64,000 nucleotides of DNA. It comes from Lampris incognitus. Its lineage: Eukaryota; Chordata; Actinopteri; Lampriformes; Lampridae. Numbering within the stretch: the first letter of the stretch is position 1; every line of letters begins with the position of its first letter. The DNA lies in contig NC_079216.1 in NCBI RefSeq assembly GCF_029633865.1, positions 60,782,232 to 60,846,231 on the forward strand. Reading direction: 5' to 3'. This document shows positions 24,960 to 35,412 of the stretch, piece by piece. The notes beneath the pieces were generated by a model. The model had not been told where the DNA came from, ran no database searches, and saw only the letters and a list, made by a program, of their open reading frames with translations. The translations under genes and the position numbers were made by a program.

Positions 24960-25576
24960 AATAAAATAATGGCGCTCAACAGACCTCATCCAAGTCCATT
25001 CGGTTTGTCATCTGGAAAAAATGAATGGGACTCTCGGATCCCGTCTGCCAATCAGACGGTCATTATAATATGTGGAAGATTCTATGGAGACGTAACACGT
25101 GGCACCATCATTATATGTTTAAGTAACTTACGTTATTTGAGGGGGGAAAAAATATGGTTCTCGCAGCCCTGGTGCTGATATTGCCTCATCTCACTCCAAC
25201 GATCCTCGGTCCCCTCGGAAATCTGGACTTAATCAAAGTTGTAATCTGGCCCTCCAAAAAGCTGCATGCCCAGATACTTCAAGTTTTGCCTAGGCTTATA
25301 TGCTTCTGTTGTCATCTTAAAACAAGACTGCATAGCAGCAATTTATATTGCCATGGTAGTAGTGCGGGTGTCCTGACTGGCAGAAATTGTGGTACTGAAT
25401 TACCTGGTAATAGTAGACATTATTGTATATTTTAAATCTACAAGAATCCATCTCCAAAGCTAAATAAATCTTTTTTTTTGCATAACTGAGAACAAAATGG
25501 ACATTTGATAATGCTGAATGAAGGAAGATCTGTTTACACTGCTACCCACTTCCCACTGAGTTGAAAATCAAATGGA

Positions 25577-25720
25577 TCTGCATATCAGAATCAGAACCCC
25601 TTTTATTGGCCAAGTATATTTGCAAATGCAAGGAGTTTAGCTTAGTGGTTGCTTTTTCATTTGTTAAAGACATAATAAAAAATAACAAAATACAATATAA
25701 GGCAATAAAAACAGTAGATA
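25577..25720 (+). repeat. Probable dispersed repeat
   Basis: The block CAGAATCAGAACCCCTTTTA followed by TTGGCCAAGTATATTTGC is familiar from many fish genomes. It runs into A-rich sequence. The identification is from memory only. Confidence 0.4.
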
Positions 25721-25965
25721 AAAAAAGAAACAGCAAGCAACCCCCCCCCAAAAAAACAGACAATAAAAGAAAGATGAGATCAGAAACGAATACAAAATAT
25801 ATTATTGCACCAAGTAATTCACTGTAGTAATTGTACTGTTAAATATTGGACTGTGTTGGATAATATAAATAATTCTATAACAGCTGGGCAGTGGAGAAGT
25901 TGGTAATGAGTTAGGCGTGGGAGTAATGCAGAAATGCTCTAGTAGACGAACACTCAAATTCATAA

Positions 25966-26039
25966 AGGCACTGCTGGGATTCGAACCCAGGATCTCCTGT
26001 TTACTAGACAGGCGCTTTAACCAACTAAGCCACAGCGCC
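25966..26039 (-). tRNA. tRNA-Thr (anticodon AGT)
   Basis: Seventy-four bases on the minus strand fold as a full cloverleaf. The 5' end GGCGCTG pairs with CAGTGCC at the 3' end (one G-U) and T is the discriminator. The A box is TGGCTTAGTTGG and the B box GGTTCGAATCC (plus-strand 25977-25987). The anticodon stem CCTGT/ACAGG holds loop CTAGTAA, giving anticodon AGT (plus-strand 26003-26005), which reads threonine. There is no intron and CCA is not encoded. No run of four T follows directly, only TTTATG, so the Pol III terminator is weak. Unlike the SINE heads nearby, every stem is intact, so this looks functional. Confidence 0.93.
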
Positions 26040-26391
26040 TGATGATGTCAATAGAATGTCTGCGGATCTCAAGAGAGGGCTGCAAAGTCCAAGACTCGCC
26101 CCCACAGTGCAAAGAACACCCCCACCTCCACCCTCACTGAGATTACGGTAGGGAGGTTAAGGTTAGGGTAAGTGATACGCTCCTACATGTTCCGCCTCTT
26201 GCCTTGCAGTCTTCAGACAGAGATACCTCTAGATCATACTGGTATCAACATTATCACAAACTAGAGGTCTAGGCCAAATACATGAAGCATTATAAATAAA
26301 GTTACCATCCTGAAGATCTTAATTTTTGTTTAACTTGCTAGCACCTGTTGTTGGTGCCTGCCAGTAGTTACAGTTGTGTGTGTGTGTTTTT

Positions 26392-26516
26392 CATTATCCA
26401 AACCGCTTATCCTGCCCTCAGGGTCGCAGGGATGCTGGAGCCTATCCCGACAGTCATTGGGCAGCAGGCAGGAAGGGAAGACACCCTGGACAGGCCGCCA
26501 GGCCGTCACAGGGCCA
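26392..26516 (-). mobile_element. SINE type A, 3' fragment
   Basis: Only the tail third is present (CCGCTTATCCTG through the CCTGGACAGGCCGCC block, plus-strand sense). It abuts the 3' end of the RTE LINE starting at 26,550. Confidence 0.7.
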
Positions 26517-26549
26517 CAGTTGTGTTTGACCTCTCATAATCCTAAGAGA

Positions 26550-29500
26550 TCTATTACTACTACTTTCAACAGCTCCCGTTAGGACTCGCCACAGTGAAAC
26601 ATCCATTTCCATCTCTTCCTGTCCTCTGCGTCTTCCTCTGTCACACCAGCCACCTGCATGTCCTCTCTCACCACATCCAGAACCTCCTCTTTGGCCTTCC
26701 TCTTTTCCTCTTCCCTGGGAGCTCCATATTCAGCATCCTTCCCCCAATATACCCAGCATCTCTCCTCCACACATGTCCAAACCATCTCAATATTGCCTCA
26801 CTTGCTTTGTCTCCAAACCGTCCAACCTGAGCGGTCCCTCTAATATACTCGTTCTTAAACCTGTCCTTCTTCATCACTCCCAATGAAAGAAAATCTTAGC
26901 ATCTTCATTTCTGCCACTTCCAGCTCTGCCTCCTGTCTTTTCGTCAGTGCCACTGTCTCCAAACCATATAACATTGCTGGTCCCACAACCATCTTGTAAA
27001 CCTTCCCTTTAACTCTTGCTGGTACCCTTCTGTTGCCAATCACTCCTGAAAACTCTTCTCCACCCACTCCATCCTGCCTGCACTCTCTTCTCTACCTCTC
27101 TTCCATCCTCCCCGTTACTTTGAAAAGTTGACCCCAAGTATTTAAACTCATACATCTTCATCAACTCTACTCCTTGCAGCCTCACCATTCCATTGTCCTC
27201 CCACTCATTCATGCATATGTATTCCATCTTGCTCCTAATCACTTTCATTCCTCTTCTCTCCAGTGCATACCTCCACCTCTCCAGGCTCTCCTCAACCTGC
27301 ATCCTACTCTTGCGACAGATCACAATGTCATCCGTGAACATCATCGTCCACGGAGACTCCTGCCTGATCTCGTCCGTCAACCTGTCCATCAGCAATGCAA
27401 ACAAGAAAGGGCTCACAGCCGATCCTTGATGTAATCCCATCCCCACCTTGAACCCATCTGTCATTCCAACCGCACACCTTACCACTGTCACACTTCCCTC
27501 ATACATATCCTGCACCACTCCTATACATACTTGTTTGCTGCTTCCTACTTCATCATACCATACCACCATACAATCTCTCGGCACCCTGTTATATGCTTTC
27601 TCTAAATCCACAAAGACACAATGTGCCTCCTTCTGGCCTTCTCTATACTTCTCAATCAACATTCTCAAAGCAAACATTGCATCTGTGGTGCTCTTTCGTG
27701 GCATGAAACCATACTGTTGCTCGCTAATCATCACCTCTCCTCTTAACCTAGCTTCTATTACTCTTTCCCAAATCTTCATGCTGTGGCTGATCAACTTTAT
27801 AACGCTGTAGTTGCTACAGTTCTGCACACCACCCATTTATTCTTGAAAATCAGTACCAGTATGCTTCTTCTCCATTCCCCTGGCATCCTCTCACTTTCCA
27901 AGATTGTGTTAAACAATCTTGTTAAAAACCCCACTGCCATCTCTCCTAAACACCTCCATGCCTTCAAAGGTCTGTCATCTGAACCAACCGGCTTTCCACT
28001 CTTCATCCTCTTCATAGCTGCCCTCACTTCCTCCTTGCTAATCCATCGCACTTCCTCAGTCACTATCCCTACATCATCCAACCTTCTCTCTCTCATTTTC
28101 TTCATTCATCAGCCCCTCAAAGTATTCCTTCCACTTTCTCAACACACTCTCCTCACTCGTCAGCACATTCCCATCTCTATCCTTGATCGCCCTAACTTGC
28201 TACACATCCTTCCCAGCTCGGTCCCTCTGTCTAGCCAATCGGTACAAGTCCTTTTCTCTTTCCTTAGTGTCCAACCTCTCATACAACTCACCATACACCT
28301 TTGCCATCTCTCTCTTTGCTTTACGCTGCATCTCCTTGTACTCCTGTCTACTTTCTTCATCTCTCTGACTATCCCACTTCTTGTTTGCCAACCTCTTCCT
28401 CTGTATACTTTGCTGTACCACCAAGTCTCCTTCCTTGGTGTGTCCAGATGACACACCAAGTACCCTCCTAGCTGTCTCCCTCACTATTTCTGCAGTGCTT
28501 GGCCAGCCATCCAGCAACTCTTCCCTATCACCCAGTGCCTGTCTTAACTCCTCCCTGAACTCCACACAATAGTCTTCCTTCTTTAACTTCCACCATTTGA
28601 TCCTTGACTCTGCCTTCACTCTTTTCCTCTTCTTGGTCTCCAAAGTTATCCTACAGACCACCATTCGATGCTGCCTAGGTACGTTCTCCCCTGTCACCAC
28701 CTTGCAGTCTCCAATCCCTTTTAGATGGTGCCTCCTACATAAGATATAGTCCACCTGTGTGCATTTTGCTCCATTCTTGTACGTCACCCTGTGTTCCTCC
28801 CTCTTCTCGAAATATGTATTCACCACAGCCATTTCCATCCTTTTCGCAAAATCCACCACCAGTCCTTCTACATTTCTCTCCTTGACACCATACCTACCCA
28901 TCACCTCCTCATCACCTCTGTTCCCTTCACCAACATGCCCATTAAAGTCTGCTCCAATCGCCACTCTCTCCTCTTTGGGTACACTCTCCACCATTTCATC
29001 CAATTCACTCCAGAATTCCTTCTCTTCCATCTCACACCCAACTTGCGAGGCATATGCACCAATAACATTCATCAACACACCTTCGATTTTCAGCTTCATA
29101 CTCATCACTCTGTCCGACTCTCTCTTCACCTCCAGCACACTCTTGACATACTCTTCCTTCAGAATTACCCCTACCCCATTTCTCCTCCCATTCACACCAT
29201 GGTAGAAGAGTTTGAACCCACCTCTGATACTCCTGGCCTTACTCCCCTTCCAGATGGTCTCTTGCACACACAGTATACCTAAGTTTCTTCTCTCCATCAT
29301 GTCAGTCAGCTCTCTCCCTTTGCCAGTCATACTGCCAACATTCAAAGTTCTGACTCTCCCCTCCACTCCACATCTTTACCTTTCCTCCTCTCCCGCTGCC
29401 TCTGGGCATGCCTTCTCCTGCTTCTTCTCCTTCACCCAACAGTTGCTTAGTTTCCACTGCCACTCTGCTGGCCAACAGTACCAGTGTCAGTTGATGGTAA

Positions 29501-29690
29501 CCCGGGCCTGACCGATCCGGTACGGAAATCTGATTCATGATCTGCATATTTGATTTGGCAAAGGTTTTATGCCGGATGCCCTTCCTGACACAACCCTCCC
29601 CATTTATCCGGGCTTTGGACCAGCACTAAAATGCACTGGCTTGTGCATCCTCAGTGGCTGGGTTATAATCCAAACAGATCTACTACTACA
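26550..29690 (-). mobile_element. RTE-type LINE, nearly full length
   Basis: Minus-strand non-LTR retrotransposon of the RTE/BovB type. The 5' region (29,690-29,370) carries the GGTCCAAAGCCCGGATAAAT leader. The endonuclease (29,366-28,200) shows QETIWKG, GADFNGH, a VDYILCRR Asp motif and PRQHRMV, the expected AP-endonuclease motifs in order. The reverse transcriptase (about 28,105-27,000) shows the catalytic pair in FTDDIVIC where FADD is usual. The C-terminal segment (27,067-26,579) includes RWFGHVWRRDAGYI and KRKRGRPKRR. The 3' end is TACTACTACTTTC-like at 26,552-26,565. The reading frame shifts several times after the endonuclease, so the copy is dead. It resembles proteins annotated as craniofacial development protein 2-like, which are RTE products. 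Confidence 0.85.
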
Positions 29691-30292
29691 CTACGACTAC
29701 TACTACTACTTTCGGCTGCTCCCGTTAGGGGGCGCCACAGCAGATCATCCATTTCCATCTCTTCCTGTCCTCTGCATCTTCCTCTGTCACACCAGCCACC
29801 TGCATGTCCTCTCTCACCACATCCATAAACCTCCTCTTTGGCCTTCCTCTTCTCCTCTTCCCTGGCAGCTCCATATTCACCATCCTTCTCCCAATATACT
29901 CAGCATCTCTCCTCCACACATGTCCAAGCCATCTCAATCTTGTCTGTTGCTTTTCTCCAAACCGTCCAACCTGAGCTGTCCCTCTAATAACTCGTTCCTA
30001 ATCCTGTCCTTCTTCATCACTCCCAATGAAAATCTTAGCATCTTCAACTCTGCCACCTCCAGCTCCACCTCCTGTCTTTTCATCACTGCCACTGTCTTCA
30101 AACCATATAACATAGCTGGTCTCACAACCATCTTGTAAACCTTCCCTTTAACTCTTGCTGGTACTCTTCTGTCGCAAGTCACTGCAGACACTCTTCTCCA
30201 CCCGCTACACCCTGCCTGCACTCTCTTCTTCACCTCTCTTCCGCACTCCCAGTTACTTTGGACAGTCGACCCCCCAAGTATCTAAACTCATA
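29691..30292 (-). mobile_element. RTE LINE, 3' fragment
   Basis: It begins at its 3' end with (TAC)n and TTTCGGCTGCTCCCGTTAGG at about 29,695 and reads back through the same C-terminal coding block (RWLGHVWRRDAEYIGRRM, minus strand). It sits directly against the 5' end of the full-length copy, same orientation, and is cut by a SINE tail at 30,293. Confidence 0.85.
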
Positions 30293-30397
30293 CGCCTCAC
30301 CTGCCACCCAGTGACTGCTGGAATAGGCTCCAGCATCCCAGCGACCGTCAGAGCAGGATAAGCGCTTAAGATAATGGATGGATGGATGGATGGATGC
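30293..30397 (+). mobile_element. SINE type A, 3' fragment with (GGAT)n tail
   Basis: Plus-strand tail of the same SINE (GATAAGCGCTTAAGATAATGG followed by GATG repeats). It cuts off the RTE fragment on its left and is followed by a GT run (30,417-30,460). Confidence 0.7.
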
Positions 30398-30416
30398 TGA
30401 TGTTACTGTGTCTGCC

Positions 30417-30460
30417 GTGTGTGTGTGTGTGTGTGTGTGCGCGCGCACGCGTGTGTGTGG
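30417..30460. repeat. (GT)n microsatellite
   Basis: Short GT run with CG-containing interruptions, following the (GGAT)n tail of a SINE fragment. Confidence 0.85.
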
Positions 30461-30920
30461 TGTTGTGCAAGTTTACACTTCACAAGAACAAGCTCAAAAT
30501 TCAATTCACAGATTAAAATGAACTAGCTCACGTTCGTAGCTCACAATTTTAAATTCTGAACAAGGTTCACGGTCCCCAAAAATGAACTAGTCGTTCATTT
30601 CTCCCTTCAGATTCCTTGCTGACGTGGCTGACGTTCGCACTTTTTCTCAAACCCAGCAGGCACAATTTGCATAAAAATATGACATTTTTTTCCCCATTGG
30701 ACTCCGTTCTGATTTGTTCATTAAACTCTTTCAAATCTTCATATGAACTTCAGCAGTACTGGCAGTTGCGTCTGACTCGCTAATTGCACTAGCCACGCTG
30801 GCATGCCGCGCGCCGTAAAAACAGAGTGAACGCCGCTCACGTGCACCTTCACTAGTTACAAACGGACAGGTTCAGTTCACCAAAAACAAACGCGTTCAGT
30901 GTGTTCACGCACAACACGAC

Positions 30921-30922
<2 letters not shown>

Positions 30923-31008
<86 letters not shown>
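30923..31008. repeat. (TG)43 microsatellite
   Basis: Eighty-six bases of perfect TG repeat, the longest uninterrupted dinucleotide run in the window. The long VCVC and HTHT frames across it are artefacts. Such tracts can adopt Z-DNA. Confidence 0.95.
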
Positions 31009-31009
<1 letters not shown>

Positions 31010-32879
31010 CTATGTTCAAGTGTGTCTTGCTCATGCCCAGGACAAGATGATCTCCAAACACCCCCCCCCCCCAGATCCCGACAGTGCACAGGTCACTGAT
31101 TGGTCGCTGACATTCCCAAATCCCAACTTTAATACGCTGAAGTTGCCCATGGAAAATTGATAACAAATTCGTTATATAATGATCTGAACACAGTGATTAA
31201 AGTGGGCCGGAGCTCCCCGGATCCCGACACCGGCACTTCCCCTCCTCCCCCAAGTCAACCGGAGCTGAGATCCGGCACTCTGTAGACAGGAGTAATTTCA
31301 ACCTTTTTGTCACAGTAAAATTTAAAACAAAAAACATGATGCAGCCAATTCACAAGCATTACAAAATAAATCGCAAAATAAAGTCGTTCTTCTATTTTTA
31401 TACTACTTTACTTTTTCTAAAAGTTTGAATGATATCACGTCCTCACGTGACCCGCACCTGCCTGCTATCTGGCTTTACCAGACTTGACATCAAAGGAGAC
31501 TGGCTTCACACTCACGGGTCAGGGTCAGTTCACCGCACCAGGCAGACAAGACTCGAGAGAGCGTCAACCTGCTACCTGCACTATTATCTTGGATTGGGGG
31601 GGCATAAAGAGTGAGTATCTTCAGTGTATTTCCAATAGTTTTGTCTAGCTCTGCTGTGGTTTTCATTCAAGCAACTAACGTTAGCGAACGTAACGTTAGC
31701 TAGCTAGCTAACTAGCTATCTTCCACCCGGTAACGTTGCTAGCTAGTTGCTGACGTTGCTGGCTAGTTGTTTGACTGCTGCTAGGCAAGCTAACTATCGG
31801 TAGCGTCCGGTAACGTTACCGGTAGCTAGCTAGTTATGTTTGTCCAACCTTAGCTCTGGCCATGCAATATTTTCATTCAAATAACTAACTAGCTAGCAAA
31901 CGTTAGCTACCGGTAGCTATTATTAGCTAACAATGCTAACGTCGGGACTACTGGACCAGTGGTTAGCTAACCTAACGTTAGCTAGCTACCTATCACTCCC
32001 GCACTTTTGCCCACCTCTCTAATACAGAGATCCCCCACTTACCAAATCCCACTTTAACCCCTGTCTGAACATACATCAGATTTACATGGAAAAAAAAACA
32101 TACTGGGACCTTAATCAGCCCAGACATAGGTGGTGTGTATGTAAGCCTCTTTTCTAGTCTGGACCTCAATTCTGACCGGGATTGCACGGGTCCCCCTACT
32201 CCAGCGGTGCCATACGGTGTCTGGTGTCGTGCGCTCCGAAGGCTGACGGAGCAGCTGCGGGAGCCGTCGGAGTTGGACTCTTCCTTGACCCAGAGCTCAG
32301 GACAACTGACCCGGTGTTCCCCCGGTGTCAGCGGCCCTGTGTGCACTTCTATCCATACGCTTGATTAATAATGCTGTTGTGTCTGTCAGCTGTGTGTGTG
32401 TGGGGGGGGGGGGGGGCGCTGTACCAGGCTATGCAACGCTGTTAATGCTCGTGTTGGTGCCTGTAACATTACCTCTGGTGATGCATAAGCCTTGCATGAT
32501 TAAACTGTGGTGCATTCAGGCAAGTATAGCTGCAATGGCCTATTTTGGTTAACAAATTCGTTTCAGAACCCATTAAGCCCGATTGGTCTTGGACGAGCTA
32601 GGCCCACCTGATTTTCTACGTGTCCACCAACACTGATTTCTGCCTACGCCACAGCTCACAAAGGCATTTATGATTTGGCCATTTCTGAATTGCCAGTGAC
32701 AAACTATCAAAATGACATTTGTTTGCACGCAAATCTTCAGGATTTCACACTTCAACTTTCTTTGTGGGGGGGGGGAATAGCCACCTCATACATGAATTTG
32801 TTGAGGCTATGGTACTGTAAATAGAGACAGCAACAAAATGCATTGATTAATAACACATGTGTGTATGTTAAGAGTGTTT
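31009..32879. other. Intergenic with a GCTAGC/AACGTT-rich block
   Basis: Positions 31,670-31,990 are crowded with the small palindromes GCTAGC, TAACGTTA and ACCGGT, a pattern often met in fish DNA. G runs lie at 32,403-32,416 and 32,765-32,774. The frame on the minus strand at 31,993-32,346 is not recognised, and I do not call it a gene. Confidence 0.4.
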
Positions 32880-33235
32880 GGCTGTCCGGGTAGCGTAGTA
32901 GTCTATTCTGTTGCCTACCAGCACGGGGATCGCCAGTTCGAATCCTCCGGTTACCCCCAGATTGGTCGGGCGCCTCTACTGACACAATTACCTGTGTCTG
33001 TGGGTGGGAAGCTGGATGTGGGTATGTGTCTTGGTCGCTGCACTAGCGCCTCCTCTGGTCAGGCGGGGCACCTGTTCGGGGGGGGGGGTCCTCCCATGCG
33101 CTATGTCCCCCTGGTGAAACTCATCACTGTCAGGTGAAAAGAAGCGGCTGGCGACTCCACATAAGTACAGAGGGTGCAGCAGCGACCGGGACGGCTCCGA
33201 AGAGTCGGGTAATTGGCCCAGATACAATAGGGTTG
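32880..33235 (+). mobile_element. SINE type C, copy 3
   Basis: Plus-strand copy with head GGGTAGCGTAGTAGTC. It is somewhat shorter than the others in its 3' third and ends near GTAATTGGCCCAGATACAA. Confidence 0.75.
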
Positions 33236-33364
33236 AAAAAAAGGTGTTTGGCTGGAAAGGACCATGGTTTTGTCCTTAGATTACATGCCATGATCACTTT
33301 TTCCCCACAACGCAAGACATTCATCGGCATTGTGTGTGTGTGTGTATATATACATATACATATA

Positions 33365-33687
33365 CTTTCGGCTGCTCCCATTAGGGGGCGCCACAGCAGA
33401 TTTCCATTTCTTCCTGTCTTCTGCATCTTCCTCTGTCACACCAGCCACCTGCATGTCCTCCCTCGCCACATCCATAAACCTCCTCTTTGGCCTTCCTCTT
33501 CTCCTCTTCCCTGGCAGCTCCATATTCAGCATCCTCCTCCCAATATACCCAGCATCTCTCCTCCACACATGTCCAAACCATCTCAATCTTGCCTCTCTTG
33601 CTTTGTCTCCAAACCGTCCAACCTGAGCTGTCCCTCTAATATACTCGTTTCTAATCCTGTCCTTCTTCATCACCCCCAATGAAAGAT
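33365..33687 (-). mobile_element. RTE LINE, 3' fragment
   Basis: Third copy of the 3' end, from TTTCGGCTGCTCCCATTAGG at 33,366 back to about 33,687. Its coding remnant RWFGHVWRRDAGYIGRRM is intact. It joins a Penelope-like fragment on its right. Confidence 0.85.
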
Positions 33688-34500
33688 ATTCAATAGGATA
33701 TTCAGTCGGATAAGATATTCAATAGGAACACCATCAAAATTGGTTACAGCTGCATGCCTAGCATTCAACAAATAATATCGTCCCACAACACAAGAAACAT
33801 GAAGAAATCGATGACACCTTCATCACAACCGGACACCCCCAACTGCAACCGCCGTTTGAACGATTCATGTCCCCTTGAAAGAAAATGCCAGACGAAAGGA
33901 GTTACTATCTACCAAGCTACGGTGACGACAAATGACAATGGCCAAATAGAGACGGTCTAATAGAGGGAACATTCAAAAAGAGGTTTAAAGCACACGTGCA
34001 GATTTAGAAACAACCGTTTAAAGAATGTAACATCTTTAAGCTGCTACATTTGGTCATTGGCGGACAGAAACATTAATTATTCAACCACCTGGAAAATCCT
34101 CTCAAAGAACAAAGCATATTTAACCAGTAGTCAAATGTACACTCTGTGTCTAACTGACAAATATTTTATCATTTGCAAACCAGAAATGTCCACACTGAAT
34201 AACAGCAATGAATTGGCCAGCAGCTGCAGACCATAGATATAAGCACCTATTTTGTAATTATAAATAAATCATGCCAATAGACAAATACCACCCCCCCCCA
34301 TCATTGGACCGTTAGTGTTTACGTGTTTTTGAATTTTTGAATGTTGCACCTCTCCCTTCCCCATTGGACACTGTGCACATGATGTGCATGCCGATGCAGT
34401 AAATGGTAGGTTCTTTACCGTGTAGCTTTGACAGCTGATGATTGCTTATGGCATGAAACAGGCTTGAACTGTCTCAAAGACTTTACTTGACTCACTGGAT
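33688..34500 (+). mobile_element. Penelope-like retroelement fragment (GIY-YIG region and 3' tail)
   Basis: Plus-strand frame 33,754-33,960 contains PSIQQIISSHN, then a cysteine cluster (CNRRLNDSCPLERKC) and IYQATVTTNDNGQIET. This is the pattern that precedes the GIY-YIG nuclease in Neptune/Poseidon-like elements as I remember them. The tail near 34,425-34,500 (GGCATGAAACAGGC, TTGACTCACTGGATT) recurs inverted at 8,754-8,900. The copy is broken. Confidence 0.5.
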
Positions 34501-34557
<57 letters not shown>

Positions 34558-34570
34558 ATATATATATAAG
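34501..34570. repeat. (TA)n microsatellite
   Basis: TA run of about 70 bases after the Penelope-like tail, followed by a stub of SINE A tail (AAGCGGTTCAGATAATGG, 34,568-34,590). Confidence 0.9.
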
Positions 34571-34639
34571 CGGTTCAGATAATGGATGGATGGATATATA
34601 ACTTTGTTAAAAGAAACACTTTACATTGGTGGACATCGT

Positions 34640-35335
34640 CGATGACAGTGGGACGGCTTCTGGCCGTCGAGTGGTCCTGTCTACCATGGTGAGGACAGAA
34701 GTATAACCGTGGGAGGGGAGCAGGGGGCCACGTTTACATGGTCGAACCTCCTTTCAGGCACCGGGAACTGTGCCAGGGGGCTCTGGTGTGGCGGTGCACT
34801 TTAGAGCGCTGACACTCCACGCAGGTGTCAGCCCAGTCTCTCATGTCTTTTTTGAGCCCGTGCCAGATAAACTTGGCTGTCACTAGTCTTTGAGACGGCT
34901 TTTTGTTAGGGTGGGAGAGGCTATGTACAGCGTCGAAAACACGCCGCCTCCAGCCAGTGGGAATGATGGGTCGGGACTGGCCCGTGGAGACGTCGCACAG
35001 GAGCGTGGTGCCAGCGTCGTTGAAAGCTACGCCCTCTAACTGCAGCCCTGTGACAGCCGTGCTGAAAGCCTGCACGTCTGGGTCGGAGGCCTGGTCAGCT
35101 GCCATGCGGGCATAGTCATGACCCAGGTGGATGGACCCCGCAATGGCCCGGGAGAGGCAGTCGGCGACGAGGCTGGTTTTGCCAGCAACATGCTGTACGT
35201 CCGTGGTGAACACCGAGATGAAGGAGAGCCGTCGTTGCTGGCAGGCGGATCACTGCTCCGCCACCTTGGCCATGGCGACCGTCAGCGGTTTGTGGTCCAC
35301 AAACGCTGTCAATAAAACTACTCAAGGAAGGACAT
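34640..35335 (-). mobile_element. Ty3/Gypsy pol fragment (RNase H/integrase region)
   Basis: A minus-strand fragment whose translated part (HVAGKTSLVADCLSRAI, then WADTCVECQRSKV) closely parallels the integrase N-terminal region of the element at 45,761-51,250. No LTRs are seen. It is a broken, truncated fossil of the same or a sister family. Confidence 0.8.
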
Positions 35336-35412
35336 ACCATCTACTGCCTCGTCATGCATACCACGTGCACATTGTCCAATGGGGAAGGGAGATGTGCGTG
35401 CATATATATACA

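Larger units (their letters stand above)
24111..25965. other. Intergenic between ca12 promoter and tRNA-Thr
   Basis: It contains a GGGT run near 24,535-24,556, a C run near 24,692, the CT microsatellite at 24,861-24,959 and a probable dispersed repeat near 25,577. No gene is recognised. Confidence 0.4.

Noticed and set aside
26579-29366. RTE endonuclease and polymerase frames as host genes
   Set aside because: The domain order and the TACTACTAC 3' end identify a dead LINE; similar fish entries called craniofacial development protein 2-like are the same element.
30852-31166. Long VCVC/HTHT frames on both strands
   Set aside because: They are translations of the TG microsatellite.
31993-32346. 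117-aa minus-strand frame as a gene
   Set aside because: No recognised domain and no clear splice sites; it lies next to a palindrome-rich repeat block.
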